From: Anaerolineae bacterium
GTDB taxonomy: Bacteria; Chloroflexota; Anaerolineae; Aggregatilineales; Phototrophicaceae
DNA length: 64,000 nucleotides
NCBI GenBank assembly: GCA_017303635.1
Contig: JAFLCG010000006.1
Coordinates: forward strand, 186,001 to 250,000
Reading direction: 5' to 3'
The position numbers and the translations under genes were made by a program. The notes under the pieces are model-generated. The model was not told where the DNA came from. It was given only the letters and a program-made list of their open reading frames with translations, and did no database searches. Each line of letters opens with the position of its first letter. Position 1 is the first letter of the stretch. Of the stretch, positions 25,629 to 34,124 are shown piece after piece.

Positions 25629-27803
25629 TTATCCCAACTGCTTGACCACGCCCTGCAGAAGGATAAGCGCCTGTTCCGTGTAGTCCAGCGCATCATAAGC
25701 CACCCGCACGCTGGGGCCGCGCCGGGATTCACGCAGGCTGGCCTCACCTGCTTTGGTGCGCCCTTTGGCGACCCGAATCAGTGCCCGCGCCTGCGCCAGA
25801 TCCAGCCGCAGGTTGAAACTCTGGTCGCCGCGCTCCTCGGCAAAGCCGTTGTAGCTGTTACGGATACCTTTCATCAGCAGGGCAATCGGATCTTTCTCGG
25901 CAGGCGTGTTGCGCGGCGCCCGCAGGATTTCCAGATCCATCAGCAGTTCACCCGCATCCAGGGCGGCATCCCCGCTGCGATCGAATTTCTCCAGGTCGAT
26001 CAGCTTGAAGTCAATCTCACTATCCCGATCCGGATTCTCGGACGGGCGCAGCTTCTTGACCATGATATTGCGGGAGTGCAGGTCACCATGCATACAGGCC
26101 AGCGGGAACCCTTCCAGATCAAGTTGCCGCCGCACCAGATGACCAATGGAGTCCAGTAAGCCGCGCTGCGTCTGCCGGGCCAGCGCTTCTTTGGCCTTAT
26201 CCGCCTCCAGCAGCCGATTCTCCAGAATATAGCTAAATACCCGGCGCACATGCTCCTGCATCGGCAGCAGATAGAGCTGCAGCAGCACACCATCCCCAGC
26301 GGCTCGGCGCTGACGCATATCGCCCATATGTACTCGGATCAGAAACGGCATCAACTCCCGGTTGAGTGCCGGCTGCATCTGCGGGACTTTTTCCAGCACT
26401 TCGGCCAGTGTCTTGTGACGGCTCAGATCCGCCATGATGATATAGGCTTTGCGTCGCCGGTCATCGACATAGCTCGGTTGCGGCATATTCACAAAACACT
26501 CGCGGATACTGGCGGGCAAATGGGCAAAGTTCTCCCGTTCGCGGTCAATTTCCTCAATCGCACCGTACTTGACCACCAGCGAACTCGCGTTCGGTAACGG
26601 CATCGAAAACTCGCGCTCATCGGTATCGCTCGGCGTGCTAATCTGTGGATGAATCCGCACGATATTGGTGCCGCTCATCCCCTTACGGAGCGACTCCGGC
26701 ATCTTCTCAAAGTCGATCTTGATCCAATCCTTCAGCGCCCGCTTGATATTGTCGTTATCTGGGCTGTCGATCTGCCGGGTATTCTGCTGTGCGACCGTCC
26801 GGTAGATATGCGCCGCACCCCAGCCAATCAACGGTTCATCCAGATAGGCGCGCAGCGAGACAATCGTCCGGCAAACAATCAACAGATAGTCATACGCATT
26901 GGGGAACAGGGCGTGCAGGAAATCCACCGCGCTGTTGCCGTGGAAGATCCCCCACCACACCTCCATCGCCTGCCGCAGCACCGGCTCGGTCTCTGGATAA
27001 AAGGGGGCCAACGGCAGCAGGTTTTCAATCACATAGCAGGTGGAAAGAATCATCTCGCGGAAGACTTCGCGGTTATCCGCCACCTGCCCTGGTGTGATCT
27101 GCCCGCGCCACAGGTTCTCCGCCAGCCAGCGCATATCCTGGCTCACCCCCCAGACGTTCCCATTCTGCCGGGCGACCTCCATCAGCATGTTCAGATACCG
27201 GGTCTGCTGCTGGGTAGTCAATTTGCCGGATAAATCGTGGCGTAAACGCAGGGCCAGCGCCAGGTCTTTTTCGCGACGCTGTCCCTGTACAATGGCATTC
27301 GCACGGCGCTTCAGTTCATCATCCGGCATGATGCCGTTGAGCACACCGGCCTTCCGCGCCTGTGCCATCACCTTGAGCGCCCACAGCGTCTCAAACAGTG
27401 GGTCATTCATGGACAGGTCATAGGTGTCCATATCGGTGTGTTGGGTGGCTAATTGCTCCAGCCGCGTCAGCACCATCGGCTCATTGGGGCGCAGTTCCAG
27501 CAGCACCTCCAGGCGGTTCATCTCCAGCGCATCAATCCGCCGGTTCGATTCCGTCGGGAAAGTAGTACTGAACCACTGCGCGGCTTCCTGAAGTTCGATC
27601 TGATGAGGCGTATAGCCATAGGCCAGCAGCGCCATGGTGTAATGCTGGGTGACGCGCACCGCCTCTGGCGAAAAACGCCCCAGCCCATCCAACGGTGCTG
27701 CCAGGACGAGTTCGTTGTACTCGGATTTCGCCCGCAGCAAGTCCAGCATCAGGTCGCCGAGGGTCTGTTCCAGATCAGGGAGTTCGCGGGGAAAATGAGC
27801 CAT
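25629..27803 (-). CDS. APH-like phosphotransferase with large helical N-terminal domain
   Basis: 724 residues. The C-terminal half (about 420-690) is an aminoglycoside-phosphotransferase/choline-kinase-like fold. It has SLVVKYGAIEEIDRE (candidate ATP-site Lys and Glu), the catalytic loop CMHGDLHSRNIMV near residue 570 and IDFKLIDLEKF as the metal-binding Asp. The first about 400 residues are helical and match no family I know (blocks such as LLELRPNEPMVLTRLEQLATQ and FYPETEPVLRQAMEVWWGIFHG). The substrate may be a small molecule or a protein. It is preceded on the same strand by the receiver protein gene 110 bases away, but a shared transcript is unproven. Confidence 0.7.
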   Translation of the reverse strand: MAHFPRELPDLEQTLGDLMLDLLRAKSEYNELVLAAPLDGLGRFSPEAVRVTQHYTMALLAYGYTPHQIELQEAAQWFSTTFPTESNRRIDALEMNRLEVLLELRPNEPMVLTRLEQLATQHTDMDTYDLSMNDPLFETLWALKVMAQARKAGVLNGIMPDDELKRRANAIVQGQRREKDLALALRLRHDLSGKLTTQQQTRYLNMLMEVARQNGNVWGVSQDMRWLAENLWRGQITPGQVADNREVFREMILSTCYVIENLLPLAPFYPETEPVLRQAMEVWWGIFHGNSAVDFLHALFPNAYDYLLIVCRTIVSLRAYLDEPLIGWGAAHIYRTVAQQNTRQIDSPDNDNIKRALKDWIKIDFEKMPESLRKGMSGTNIVRIHPQISTPSDTDEREFSMPLPNASSLVVKYGAIEEIDRERENFAHLPASIRECFVNMPQPSYVDDRRRKAYIIMADLSRHKTLAEVLEKVPQMQPALNRELMPFLIRVHMGDMRQRRAAGDGVLLQLYLLPMQEHVRRVFSYILENRLLEADKAKEALARQTQRGLLDSIGHLVRRQLDLEGFPLACMHGDLHSRNIMVKKLRPSENPDRDSEIDFKLIDLEKFDRSGDAALDAGELLMDLEILRAPRNTPAEKDPIALLMKGIRNSYNGFAEERGDQSFNLRLDLAQARALIRVAKGRTKAGEASLRESRRGPSVRVAYDALDYTEQALILLQGVVKQLG

Positions 27804-27912
27804 AAAGAGGTTTCAATCTGCAAAATAAACTGGCGCACAAAGAACGCCTAGTTAAGAGCTTAGGATATGAATTTTAACACAGGCAGGGGTAATCGGGCAG
27901 AGGGTCAGCGGC

Positions 27913-28404
27913 CTATCCGTGGGGTTCATCTGGCAGCGGCGGTTTGGGATCGGTATCCAGCCTAATAGCAGGGGAAACGGCAGTGGATTTCTTATACGGA
28001 CGCGGGCCATATTGGTCGATGATGGTGGGCGGACCAGAACGCATCGCCTGGAGTTCTCCTGCGGTCAGCCGTCGAAACAATTCCATAAACCCATGCGGCT
28101 TGACCAGGAAAATATTGCAGCCAGACTCAAAAGCTTGCTCCATACGGGTGCGATCATCGTACATCGTGGCAATCACCAGGCACGCTTCTGGAAAGCGTGG
28201 GCGCAACTTCCCCAGAAGGTCCAGTCCAGTCATGTCAGGCAGCTTCCAATCGACCAGGGCCAGATCAAGGGTCGTAATCGTCTCAATGGCTTCCAAAGCT
28301 CGCTCGCCAGTCGCAGCACCCCGCACTTCAAATTGTGCGCCTGTCAGCAGGCGTTCAGCAAAATCACGATTCGCAGGGGCATCATCTACAACCAGTGCCA
28401 ACAA
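27913..28404 (-). CDS. stand-alone response-regulator receiver protein
   Basis: A receiver domain: LALVVDDAPANRDFAE with the acidic pair, the phospho-acceptor Asp in LALVDWKLPDMTG, a Thr in VIATMYDD and Lys in FLVKPHGF. The start is placed at a TTG (28404) because GGAGGAG lies seven bases before it; frames from 28422 or 28434 add only non-domain residues. After about residue 120 a short Pro/basic tail follows and no output domain is present. It may relay phosphate or act by binding partners. No cognate kinase is adjacent. Confidence 0.85.
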   Translation of the reverse strand: MLALVVDDAPANRDFAERLLTGAQFEVRGAATGERALEAIETITTLDLALVDWKLPDMTGLDLLGKLRPRFPEACLVIATMYDDRTRMEQAFESGCNIFLVKPHGFMELFRRLTAGELQAMRSGPPTIIDQYGPRPYKKSTAVSPAIRLDTDPKPPLPDEPHG

Positions 28405-28453
28405 GCCTATACTCCTCCACATGCGCGTAATCAACGATGTGGAAGGAGATTAA

Positions 28454-28490
28454 CACAAATCCGGCTGTCCGGTATACAGCCGGATTTGTG
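28454..28490. terminator. hairpin terminator at the end of the ars operon
   Basis: A perfect 15-bp stem CACAAATCCGGCTGT/ACAGCCGGATTTGTG with a 7-base loop, 12 bases beyond the arsM stop. The T-tract in the leftward direction is weak, but the stem is very stable. Confidence 0.75.
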
Positions 28491-28502
28491 GGTTTTATAG
28501 AA

Positions 28503-29351
28503 TTATGAGCAGCATCCCCCGCCACAGCACGCCGCCTCAGTGTTATTGGCGGACATGATCGGAATGGTTTCCAGCGTAACCGGGCCGGGCTTCCAAGCAG
28601 TAATGCGGGCGCTAAAGAGACGCGGCATCCCCTCGCGGCCTTCGACGATACCCTCGGCGCTGGATTTATCCACCACCTCGATTTTGGCAAAACCGGCTTC
28701 GCGCATCAGGCCGGTATATTCTTCGACATCGACGGCACCGGTCACACATTCTGCCCATTTGGCAGCATCCGCCCGCATTTCAGGCGTGAAGGCCCCTTCG
28801 GTCACAATATCGCTGACGCTGATGCGACCGCCGGGCTTCAGCACCCGCAAGGCTTCGGCAAAGACCGCAGCCTTATCCGGTGAGAGATTGATGACGCAGT
28901 TGGACATGATGACATCCACCGTGTCATCCTGCACCGGCAGCGCCTCGATCTGCCCCCGGCGGAACTCGACGTTATTGACGCCCATCCGAACCTTGTTCTG
29001 GTTAGCCCGCATGAGCATCTCCGGCGTCATATCCACGCCGATGACGTACCCAGTCTCCCCCACCTGACGCGCTGCCAGGAAGCAGTCAATCCCGCCACCA
29101 CTGCCCAGGTCGAGGACAACTTCGCCCGGTTTCAACCCGGCAATCGTCACTGGGTCACCACAGCCAAGGCTGATACCAGTCACCTCGCTCGGCAGGCCGG
29201 TCAGCAGGGTGCTGTCATACAGTTGGCTGTTGGCGCTGCCACAGTCGGAGTCCGGCCCGCAGCACGAATTCGAACGCCCAGCGGCGATCCCGCCATAACG
29301 TTCCTTAACGACATCGTGAATATCCTGGATTTGAACGAGATTCTCGGACAT
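28503..29351 (-). CDS. arsM: arsenite S-adenosylmethionine methyltransferase
   Basis: 282 residues from the ATG at 29351, which follows GAGGAGAAAC; the upstream in-frame ATG overlaps that site. It has the SAM-binding motif [19 protein letters not shown] and the ArsM cysteines: a CC pair and Cys37 near the N-terminus, [11 protein letters not shown], and WAECVTGAV. The C-terminus is CCGGGCC, a further metal-thiolate cluster. ArsM methylates As(III) to methylated and volatile arsenicals. It is the last gene of the minus-strand arsenic operon. Confidence 0.95.
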   Translation of the reverse strand: MSENLVQIQDIHDVVKERYGGIAAGRSNSCCGPDSDCGSANSQLYDSTLLTGLPSEVTGISLGCGDPVTIAGLKPGEVVLDLGSGGGIDCFLAARQVGETGYVIGVDMTPEMLMRANQNKVRMGVNNVEFRRGQIEALPVQDDTVDVIMSNCVINLSPDKAAVFAEALRVLKPGGRISVSDIVTEGAFTPEMRADAAKWAECVTGAVDVEEYTGLMREAGFAKIEVVDKSSAEGIVEGREGMPRLFSARITAWKPGPVTLETIPIMSANNTEAACCGGGCCS

Positions 29352-29418
29352 GATGTTTCTCCTCATCTAAGGTTATGGGTAACAAATTTCAGGTCGGACT
29401 TCTTCTCAGTGAACGTAC

Positions 29419-29856
29419 TCAGGGGGCAAACGATGGCATGTAACCATCCAGCACCGGGAACATCCGTTGTGGGATGCCATCGCGCACTGCACGAAAGGCC
29501 TTGAGGATGGTTTCCTCGTCGCCCTCGACGGCTGCCGGATCATCAAAGGGAATATGGAGTTTGATGCCGCCACCCGGCCAGAACGGGCATTCCTGCGCGG
29601 CGCTGTCGCAAACCGTGATAATCAGGTTGAAGGGCTGTCCCTTAAAGGTATCCATATGTTTGGGTGTGCCGCCGTGCTGGATACCTATTTCTGCCAGCAC
29701 TTGCAGGGCCGCCGGATGCACCTGAGAGGTAGGTTTGGTCCCGGCACTGACAGCCTCCCACTGGTCGCCACGTTGAGCGTTGATAATGGCTTCTGCTAGT
29801 TGGCTGCGGGCCGAGTTCCCGGTACACAGAATGAGAATGCGGTTCTTGGTAGTCAT
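29419..29856 (-). CDS. arsC: arsenate reductase, thioredoxin-coupled
   Basis: 145 residues of the low-molecular-weight phosphatase-like ArsC family. It has the P-loop CTGNSARS with Cys11, then TVCDSAAQECPFWPG giving Cys83 and Cys90, the redox triad of the Staphylococcus type. It reduces As(V) to As(III), which must then be exported or modified. It lies between arsM and the MFS gene (32 bases from the latter), consistent with one transcript. Confidence 0.95.
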   Translation of the reverse strand: MTTKNRILILCTGNSARSQLAEAIINAQRGDQWEAVSAGTKPTSQVHPAALQVLAEIGIQHGGTPKHMDTFKGQPFNLIITVCDSAAQECPFWPGGGIKLHIPFDDPAAVEGDEETILKAFRAVRDGIPQRMFPVLDGYMPSFAP

Positions 29857-29888
29857 GAGTCTCGATAGTCCATTGTCGATAATCTAAA

Positions 29889-31172
29889 TCAGTGACGGGT
29901 AGGCAGGCTGGCTGCCTTCGTATCTCCAACCGGGATCTGCACACTGCTTGCTGACGGCTGACCGCTGTACATCACCACGACGATCATGGCTACTACGGCT
30001 AAACCCGTCATCAGCGCCAAGGCCCATAGCACCGGGATAAAACTGCCAACCGCATCGTAAACTGCTCCGGATAGCACCAGTGCCAACGCCCCGAACAGCG
30101 TGACGACCAGTGCCAGCAAGCCGTTGATGGCTCCATAAGCGCGGTGCCCGAAGTATTCAGCAACCAGCGCCGCCCGCGCTGGAGTCAGTGCACCATACCC
30201 CAGGCTGAAAACCGCTACGAACAACAGCACACCTGCCTCTGACCCGGCATAGATCAGCAGGATCAGTCCGATAGCCTGGGAAGCGAAAATCAGGGCAGCA
30301 ATCCCCCCTGGCGACCAGCGTGCGCCTGCCGGGGTGAAAATCAGACGGCCGGGCAGCGAGGCCAGACCAATCAGACCTGCCGCCCAGGCGGCAAAAGCCG
30401 GGTCATAACCCGTTTCACGCAGGTAAGCCACCAGATACAGCACAATCACGGATATGGCGCTGCCATTCAAGGCAAAGGCTGCCGTCAACCACCAGAAAGC
30501 GGGTCGCCGAATAGCTTCTTTGAAGATCAAGCCTTGCGATGGTGTACCCCCGGAGGGATGGACTGGATTTGCCTCACCATCCGGCGATAAACCCACATCG
30601 GAAGGCCGACGGCGCAGCATCAGCATATGAATTGGTACTGTGATGACTGCCAGCAGGATGGCCAAGGTCACCAAAGCCGGACGCCACCCCTGTATAGCGA
30701 TCAGGGCATTTGCCAAGGGCGCAAAAATCAGGAACGAAAAGCCCGCGATGAAAGTGAGTAAGGTCAGGGCGCGCCGCCGATAGCGGATAAACCAGTTGGC
30801 GACCGTCCAGAAGGCCGGATCATATAGCACCATGGCTTTGGCGAAACCAATTCCAAACCAGATCACGTAGTAAGCGCGAACATCCTGCACCTGTGACCAG
30901 GCCAACACCAAGCCAACCGTCAACAGCGAACCCACGGTCATCAAACCGCGTGGCCCATGTTGATCCAACCAGCGTCCGGTCAAACCGCCGACGAGCGCCG
31001 CAACCACCAACGAGAGCGATACAGCCCCGGTCAGTTCTGCCCGCGTCCAGCCTAATTCCGCCATCATGGGCGTGATAAAGACCGTTGTGCTGTAGAACAA
31101 TACCCCGTATGAAACGGTCTCCGTGATAGCAAGCCCAATGACTAACCACCACCCATAATAGATTTGCTTCAT
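29889..31172 (-). CDS. MFS transporter in the arsenic operon
   Basis: A 427-residue, 12-helix major facilitator. It begins YYGWWLVIGLAITETVSYGVLFYS, a start common in the OFA/MCT-like branch. The loop 2-3 motif GRWLDQHGPRGLM is recognisable. The cytoplasmic middle loop contains RRRPSDVGLSPDGE. No ArsB, Acr3 or ArsP gene exists in the operon, so this protein is the only membrane exporter encoded here. By context it may export arsenite, methylated arsenicals or an arsenic-sugar or phosphoglycerate compound. That function is inference; its sequence alone does not identify a substrate. Confidence 0.85.
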   Translation of the reverse strand: MKQIYYGWWLVIGLAITETVSYGVLFYSTTVFITPMMAELGWTRAELTGAVSLSLVVAALVGGLTGRWLDQHGPRGLMTVGSLLTVGLVLAWSQVQDVRAYYVIWFGIGFAKAMVLYDPAFWTVANWFIRYRRRALTLLTFIAGFSFLIFAPLANALIAIQGWRPALVTLAILLAVITVPIHMLMLRRRPSDVGLSPDGEANPVHPSGGTPSQGLIFKEAIRRPAFWWLTAAFALNGSAISVIVLYLVAYLRETGYDPAFAAWAAGLIGLASLPGRLIFTPAGARWSPGGIAALIFASQAIGLILLIYAGSEAGVLLFVAVFSLGYGALTPARAALVAEYFGHRAYGAINGLLALVVTLFGALALVLSGAVYDAVGSFIPVLWALALMTGLAVVAMIVVVMYSGQPSASSVQIPVGDTKAASLPTRH

Positions 31173-31241
31173 CGTTTACTTTCTGGACTGTCCGAAAAGG
31201 ACAAACCTCATCTCATTATTCCATCGCAGCACTATACACCC

Positions 31242-31844
31242 TTAGGTTGAACGGATCAGCGCTTCGCCCGCGCGCAGAGCATCTGCCCAAGCGGGTAACT
31301 GGCTAGCAACCGTCGTATCCAGGGTTGGCGTGGATGCAGTGGGCGGCGGCTGAAGTTCAAGCTGCCAGAAAGCCACATCAATCCACCGACCGAACTTGTA
31401 ACCGACTTTCTCAAAATTGCCGGTATAGATAAAGCCTACCGCTTCGTGAAAACCGACGCTGGCTTCGTTGGGTAAGGCGATCCCGGCAATTGCCTGACAA
31501 TAACCCTGTATCCGCAGCGCCCCGAACAAGGCCGTATACAATCCCCGCGCCACACCTGTACGGCGGGCCTCGGCATGGGTGTAGATCGTCGTCTCTACGG
31601 TCCAACTGTAGGCCGTGCGTTCCCGCCACAAGCCTGCATAGGCATAGCCAAGGATCAAACCATCCTCACGTTCCGCAACCAACCACGGATACTTGACCAG
31701 CTTTCCCCGGATGCGACCAGCAATTTCTGCCGCCGAAGGCACCTCATATTCAAAGGAGATATGCGTTTCCTGCACAATCGGCGCATAAATCTCCAGTACA
31801 GAAGGCGCATCGGCCTCCGTTGCCAGGCGGATTCGGATCGACAT
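31242..31844 (-). CDS. ArsN1-like GNAT N-acetyltransferase
   Basis: 200 residues from the ATG at 31844, which follows AGGAG; the longer frame is discarded. It matches the phosphinothricin/arsinothricin acetyltransferase group: IRLATEADAPSVLEIYAPIV at the N-terminus, THISFEYE, PWLVAERE, GYAYAGLWRERTAYSW, then the acetyl-CoA loop RRTGVARGLYTALF and KVGYKFGRWIDVAFWQ at the end. ArsN1 enzymes acetylate the antibiotic arsinothricin, while PAT acetylates phosphinothricin. The ars context favours ArsN1. About 30 extra C-terminal residues (PPPTASTPTLD...) are not part of the fold. Confidence 0.85.
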   Translation of the reverse strand: MSIRIRLATEADAPSVLEIYAPIVQETHISFEYEVPSAAEIAGRIRGKLVKYPWLVAEREDGLILGYAYAGLWRERTAYSWTVETTIYTHAEARRTGVARGLYTALFGALRIQGYCQAIAGIALPNEASVGFHEAVGFIYTGNFEKVGYKFGRWIDVAFWQLELQPPPTASTPTLDTTVASQLPAWADALRAGEALIRST

Positions 31845-31976
31845 GACGGTTACTCCTAAGGAAGAAAGACCATACGCACTGCGCTTTTTGGAGCGCAACC
31901 AGGAATTTTCCTCTCCAGACCGGGGAGGTTCATCGTGCAGTTTTCATGGAAATTCCGGTATCGGGATGGTTCTACC

Positions 31977-32411
31977 TTATCGCTGACGCAGCATCGCTAC
32001 AGCGCTGGCTGGACACGCCCCCTGAAATTCCGCGGACTCGGTCAGTTGCGCTGGCAGCGCTGACCGCTCAACTTGCTCAAAACCAAAGCGAGGGAAGTAA
32101 TCCGGCGCAGTGGTCGTCAACAGCGCGACCTCAGTAATGCCGTCATTGGCGGCTTCAGCCAGGACTTGGTTGACCAGAGCTTCCCCTACTCCCTGACCAC
32201 GTTGACGGGGATCGACGGCTAAGGAGCGTAACAGTCCGGCTGAGCCATAGGCTTCAATGCCGGCTGTACCAACCACCTCACCATCCGCTTCGGCGATGAT
32301 GAAATTGCGTAGATGTTCCTGGGCACCGGCTAACGGCAATTCTGCGCGTGTGAGCAGATCGGCAATCGCTGGCCAATCAGCCGCCTGGGCGGATCGTAGA
32401 GTGTAACTCAT
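31977..32411 (-). CDS. arsN2: arsenic resistance N-acetyltransferase ArsN2
   Basis: A 144-residue GNAT protein with the ArsN2 pattern: GIEAYGSAGLLRSLAVDPRQ, then RGQGVGEALV (acetyl-CoA loop), LLTTTAPDYFPRFGFE and the final CPASAVAMLRQ. An AAGGAGA site precedes the ATG. ArsN2 proteins are found almost only in arsenic operons; the biochemical substrate is not settled. It lies nine bases after the flavoprotein gene, so translation is probably coupled. Confidence 0.88.
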   Translation of the reverse strand: MSYTLRSAQAADWPAIADLLTRAELPLAGAQEHLRNFIIAEADGEVVGTAGIEAYGSAGLLRSLAVDPRQRGQGVGEALVNQVLAEAANDGITEVALLTTTAPDYFPRFGFEQVERSALPAQLTESAEFQGACPASAVAMLRQR

Positions 32412-32420
32412 CAGGTCTCC

Positions 32421-33500
32421 TTAGCAGGTCGTTGGGCAGCAAAGCGTCAGGAAAGCGGATTGATCACCGCGCAGGTAGCGCTTCAGATGACCAATGACGT
32501 AGGCAGCATCACGCCCCGCCCCCCGCAAGGTCGCGGAATGTAATGCTCGTTGATTGCGCAGGCCGACATAGACCAATCCAGGCACGTTCGCACTGACCCC
32601 ACCTTGATGGACAGGGCGACCATCCGGGCAAAGGGCATCCAGATCGCGCAGGTAATCCAGATTGGGTCGGAAGCCGGTCGCCATTAAGACGGTATCCACT
32701 TTTTCAATCCGTCCGTCCGCCCATTCAACCCCGTCCTCGTTGAAGCGGTTGAACATCGGTCTCCAATCCGGTTGGCCCGACTGAATAGCCGCACGATAGC
32801 GACCCGTATCCAGCACGTTCGGTCCGCCCTGACGTGCTGGAGGCAACGCACGATCAGTGCCGGTGAGCCACCACCAAAAATGGACATCCTGCCCCAATGG
32901 ACGCTGCTGAACAAATTTCAATGGCTCGCGGGTGGTGATGCTCACATCCGCAACTTGCGCCAGTTCAACCGCAATCTGCACACCAGAATTGCCCCCACCC
33001 ACTACCACAATGCGTTGTCCGGCAAACGAGTCCGGACGCAGGTAGCTGGCGGAATGTATAACCTGCCCACCGAACTGCTTCAGACCGGGCAAATCCGGGA
33101 TATGCGGTCGGCTGAAGGCTCCGGTCGCAGCAATCACGGAACGAGCAAAGAAACTGCCTCGATTGCTTTCAATCTGAAAACCGGTGGATGTTTTGCGAAC
33201 CGATGTCACTTTAGTCGCGGTCTGCACCGGTAACTGAAAACGGCGAGCATATGCCAACAAATACTGAATGACTTCATCGCGTGTTGGATAAGTGTTCATG
33301 CCACCGGGGAAGCGCATCCCTGGAAGCGAAGAAAAGGCCGCTGGTGAAAAAACACGCAGGCTTTCATAGTAATGCGGCCAGGATCCGGCAGGCTGGTCGC
33401 TGGCTTCAAGTATGGTGAAGCGCAAGCCCGCTTTCTGAAGATGATAGCCACTGGCGAGGCCAGATTGCCCGCCACCAATCACAACCGTGTCCAACATCAT
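32421..33500 (-). CDS. ArsO-like flavin-dependent monooxygenase
   Basis: 359 residues with two dinucleotide-binding motifs, VVIGGGQSGLASGYHLQ at the N-terminus for FAD and IVVVGGGNSGVQIAVELAQ near residue 168 for NADPH. ATGAFSRPHIPDLPG and LMATGFRPNLDYL are typical of the FMO/YUCCA-like and ArsO group. ArsO-type proteins occur in ars operons, though the reaction is not fully established. Its start codon overlaps the marR stop as ATGA, so expression is translationally coupled to the regulator. Confidence 0.85.
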   Translation of the reverse strand: MMLDTVVIGGGQSGLASGYHLQKAGLRFTILEASDQPAGSWPHYYESLRVFSPAAFSSLPGMRFPGGMNTYPTRDEVIQYLLAYARRFQLPVQTATKVTSVRKTSTGFQIESNRGSFFARSVIAATGAFSRPHIPDLPGLKQFGGQVIHSASYLRPDSFAGQRIVVVGGGNSGVQIAVELAQVADVSITTREPLKFVQQRPLGQDVHFWWWLTGTDRALPPARQGGPNVLDTGRYRAAIQSGQPDWRPMFNRFNEDGVEWADGRIEKVDTVLMATGFRPNLDYLRDLDALCPDGRPVHQGGVSANVPGLVYVGLRNQRALHSATLRGAGRDAAYVIGHLKRYLRGDQSAFLTLCCPTTC

Positions 33501-33946
33501 GAAATCTCTCCCAGAGGAATGAGCCCCATTTCCTCTTGCACAGCCCGATAGAGTAAATGCAGAGCACGGTCCACCGTAGCCTGTTCCTCGGCATCCAGCC
33601 TGCTGACAATACGCTCTGAGAGCGTATCCAGACCGTCATTGAGCGCCTCGCAGCGTTCTAAACCCGTTTCGGTCAGGCAGACCATGACGGCGCGGCGGTC
33701 GGTTTCGCTGGCCTGCTTGACCAGCAGCCCATCATCTACTAACCCATCCACTGCCCGGCTGACCCAGCCCTTATCTACACCCAACTTGCGACCCAGTTCG
33801 CTCACCGTCACTTCGCCTGTGCGGCCGAGTTCCGTCAGGATAGTGCATTCGGTATTGGTGGAACCACAGCAATTGCAGACCTCATCCCGCTGGAGCTGGG
33901 TCAGCAGGCGAGCAAGATCGCGAAGGAGAAAACCTGTGTTACTCAT
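33497..33946 (-). CDS. MarR-family regulator with a Cys cluster, putative arsenic sensor
   Basis: 149 residues from the ATG at 33946; an ATG at 33967 is an alternative that would make a nearly leaderless mRNA. The winged helix is clear: TVSELGRKLGVDKGWVSRAVDGLVDDGLLVK, then the wing SETDRRAVMVCLTETG. Before it lies an unusual CNCCGSTNTEC cluster (Cys24, 26, 27, 34), suitable for As(III) thiolate binding. It heads the arsenic operon in place of arsR. It probably represses its own promoter, where three GTTGTC-type palindromes lie, and releases on arsenite; this is inference. Confidence 0.85.
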   Translation of the reverse strand: MSNTGFLLRDLARLLTQLQRDEVCNCCGSTNTECTILTELGRTGEVTVSELGRKLGVDKGWVSRAVDGLVDDGLLVKQASETDRRAVMVCLTETGLERCEALNDGLDTLSERIVSRLDAEEQATVDRALHLLYRAVQEEMGLIPLGEIS

Positions 33947-33959
33947 CTGTAGCCATTCC

Positions 33960-34025
33960 GTTGTCATACACAACGTTGTCGATAGCAACAATATAATGCA
34001 AGTAGAGATCGTTGTCAAGGACAAC
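33960..34025 (-). promoter_or_regulatory. promoter and triple operator of the ars operon
   Basis: On the minus strand: TTGACA (34018-34013), a 17-base spacer and TATATT (33995-33990). Three related 15-mers of form GTTGTC-N3-(G/C)ACAAC occur at 33960-33974 (one mismatch), 33975-33989 (two mismatches, abutting the first) and 34011-34025 (perfect arms, over the -35). This placement suits repression by the MarR protein. Confidence 0.75.
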
Positions 34026-34059
34026 AAGTTACGATTGTCATCTTATGTTATCGATCGCG

Positions 34060-34088
34060 TTGCCCTGCTGCTCAAAATCGGGTATGGT
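34060..34088 (+). promoter_or_regulatory. promoter of the TIR-transmembrane gene
   Basis: TTGCCC (34060-34065), a 17-base spacer and TATGGT (34083-34088), 36 bases before the ATG. It is divergent from the ars promoter. Confidence 0.45.
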
Positions 34089-34124
34089 AACAGGTAGCTT
34101 TAACGCTACTCTGACGAGCACATC

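Noticed and set aside
28503..34025. Arsenic genes as a mobile genomic island
   Set aside because: No integrase, transposase, att-like repeats or tRNA border was seen, and composition matches the neighbourhood.
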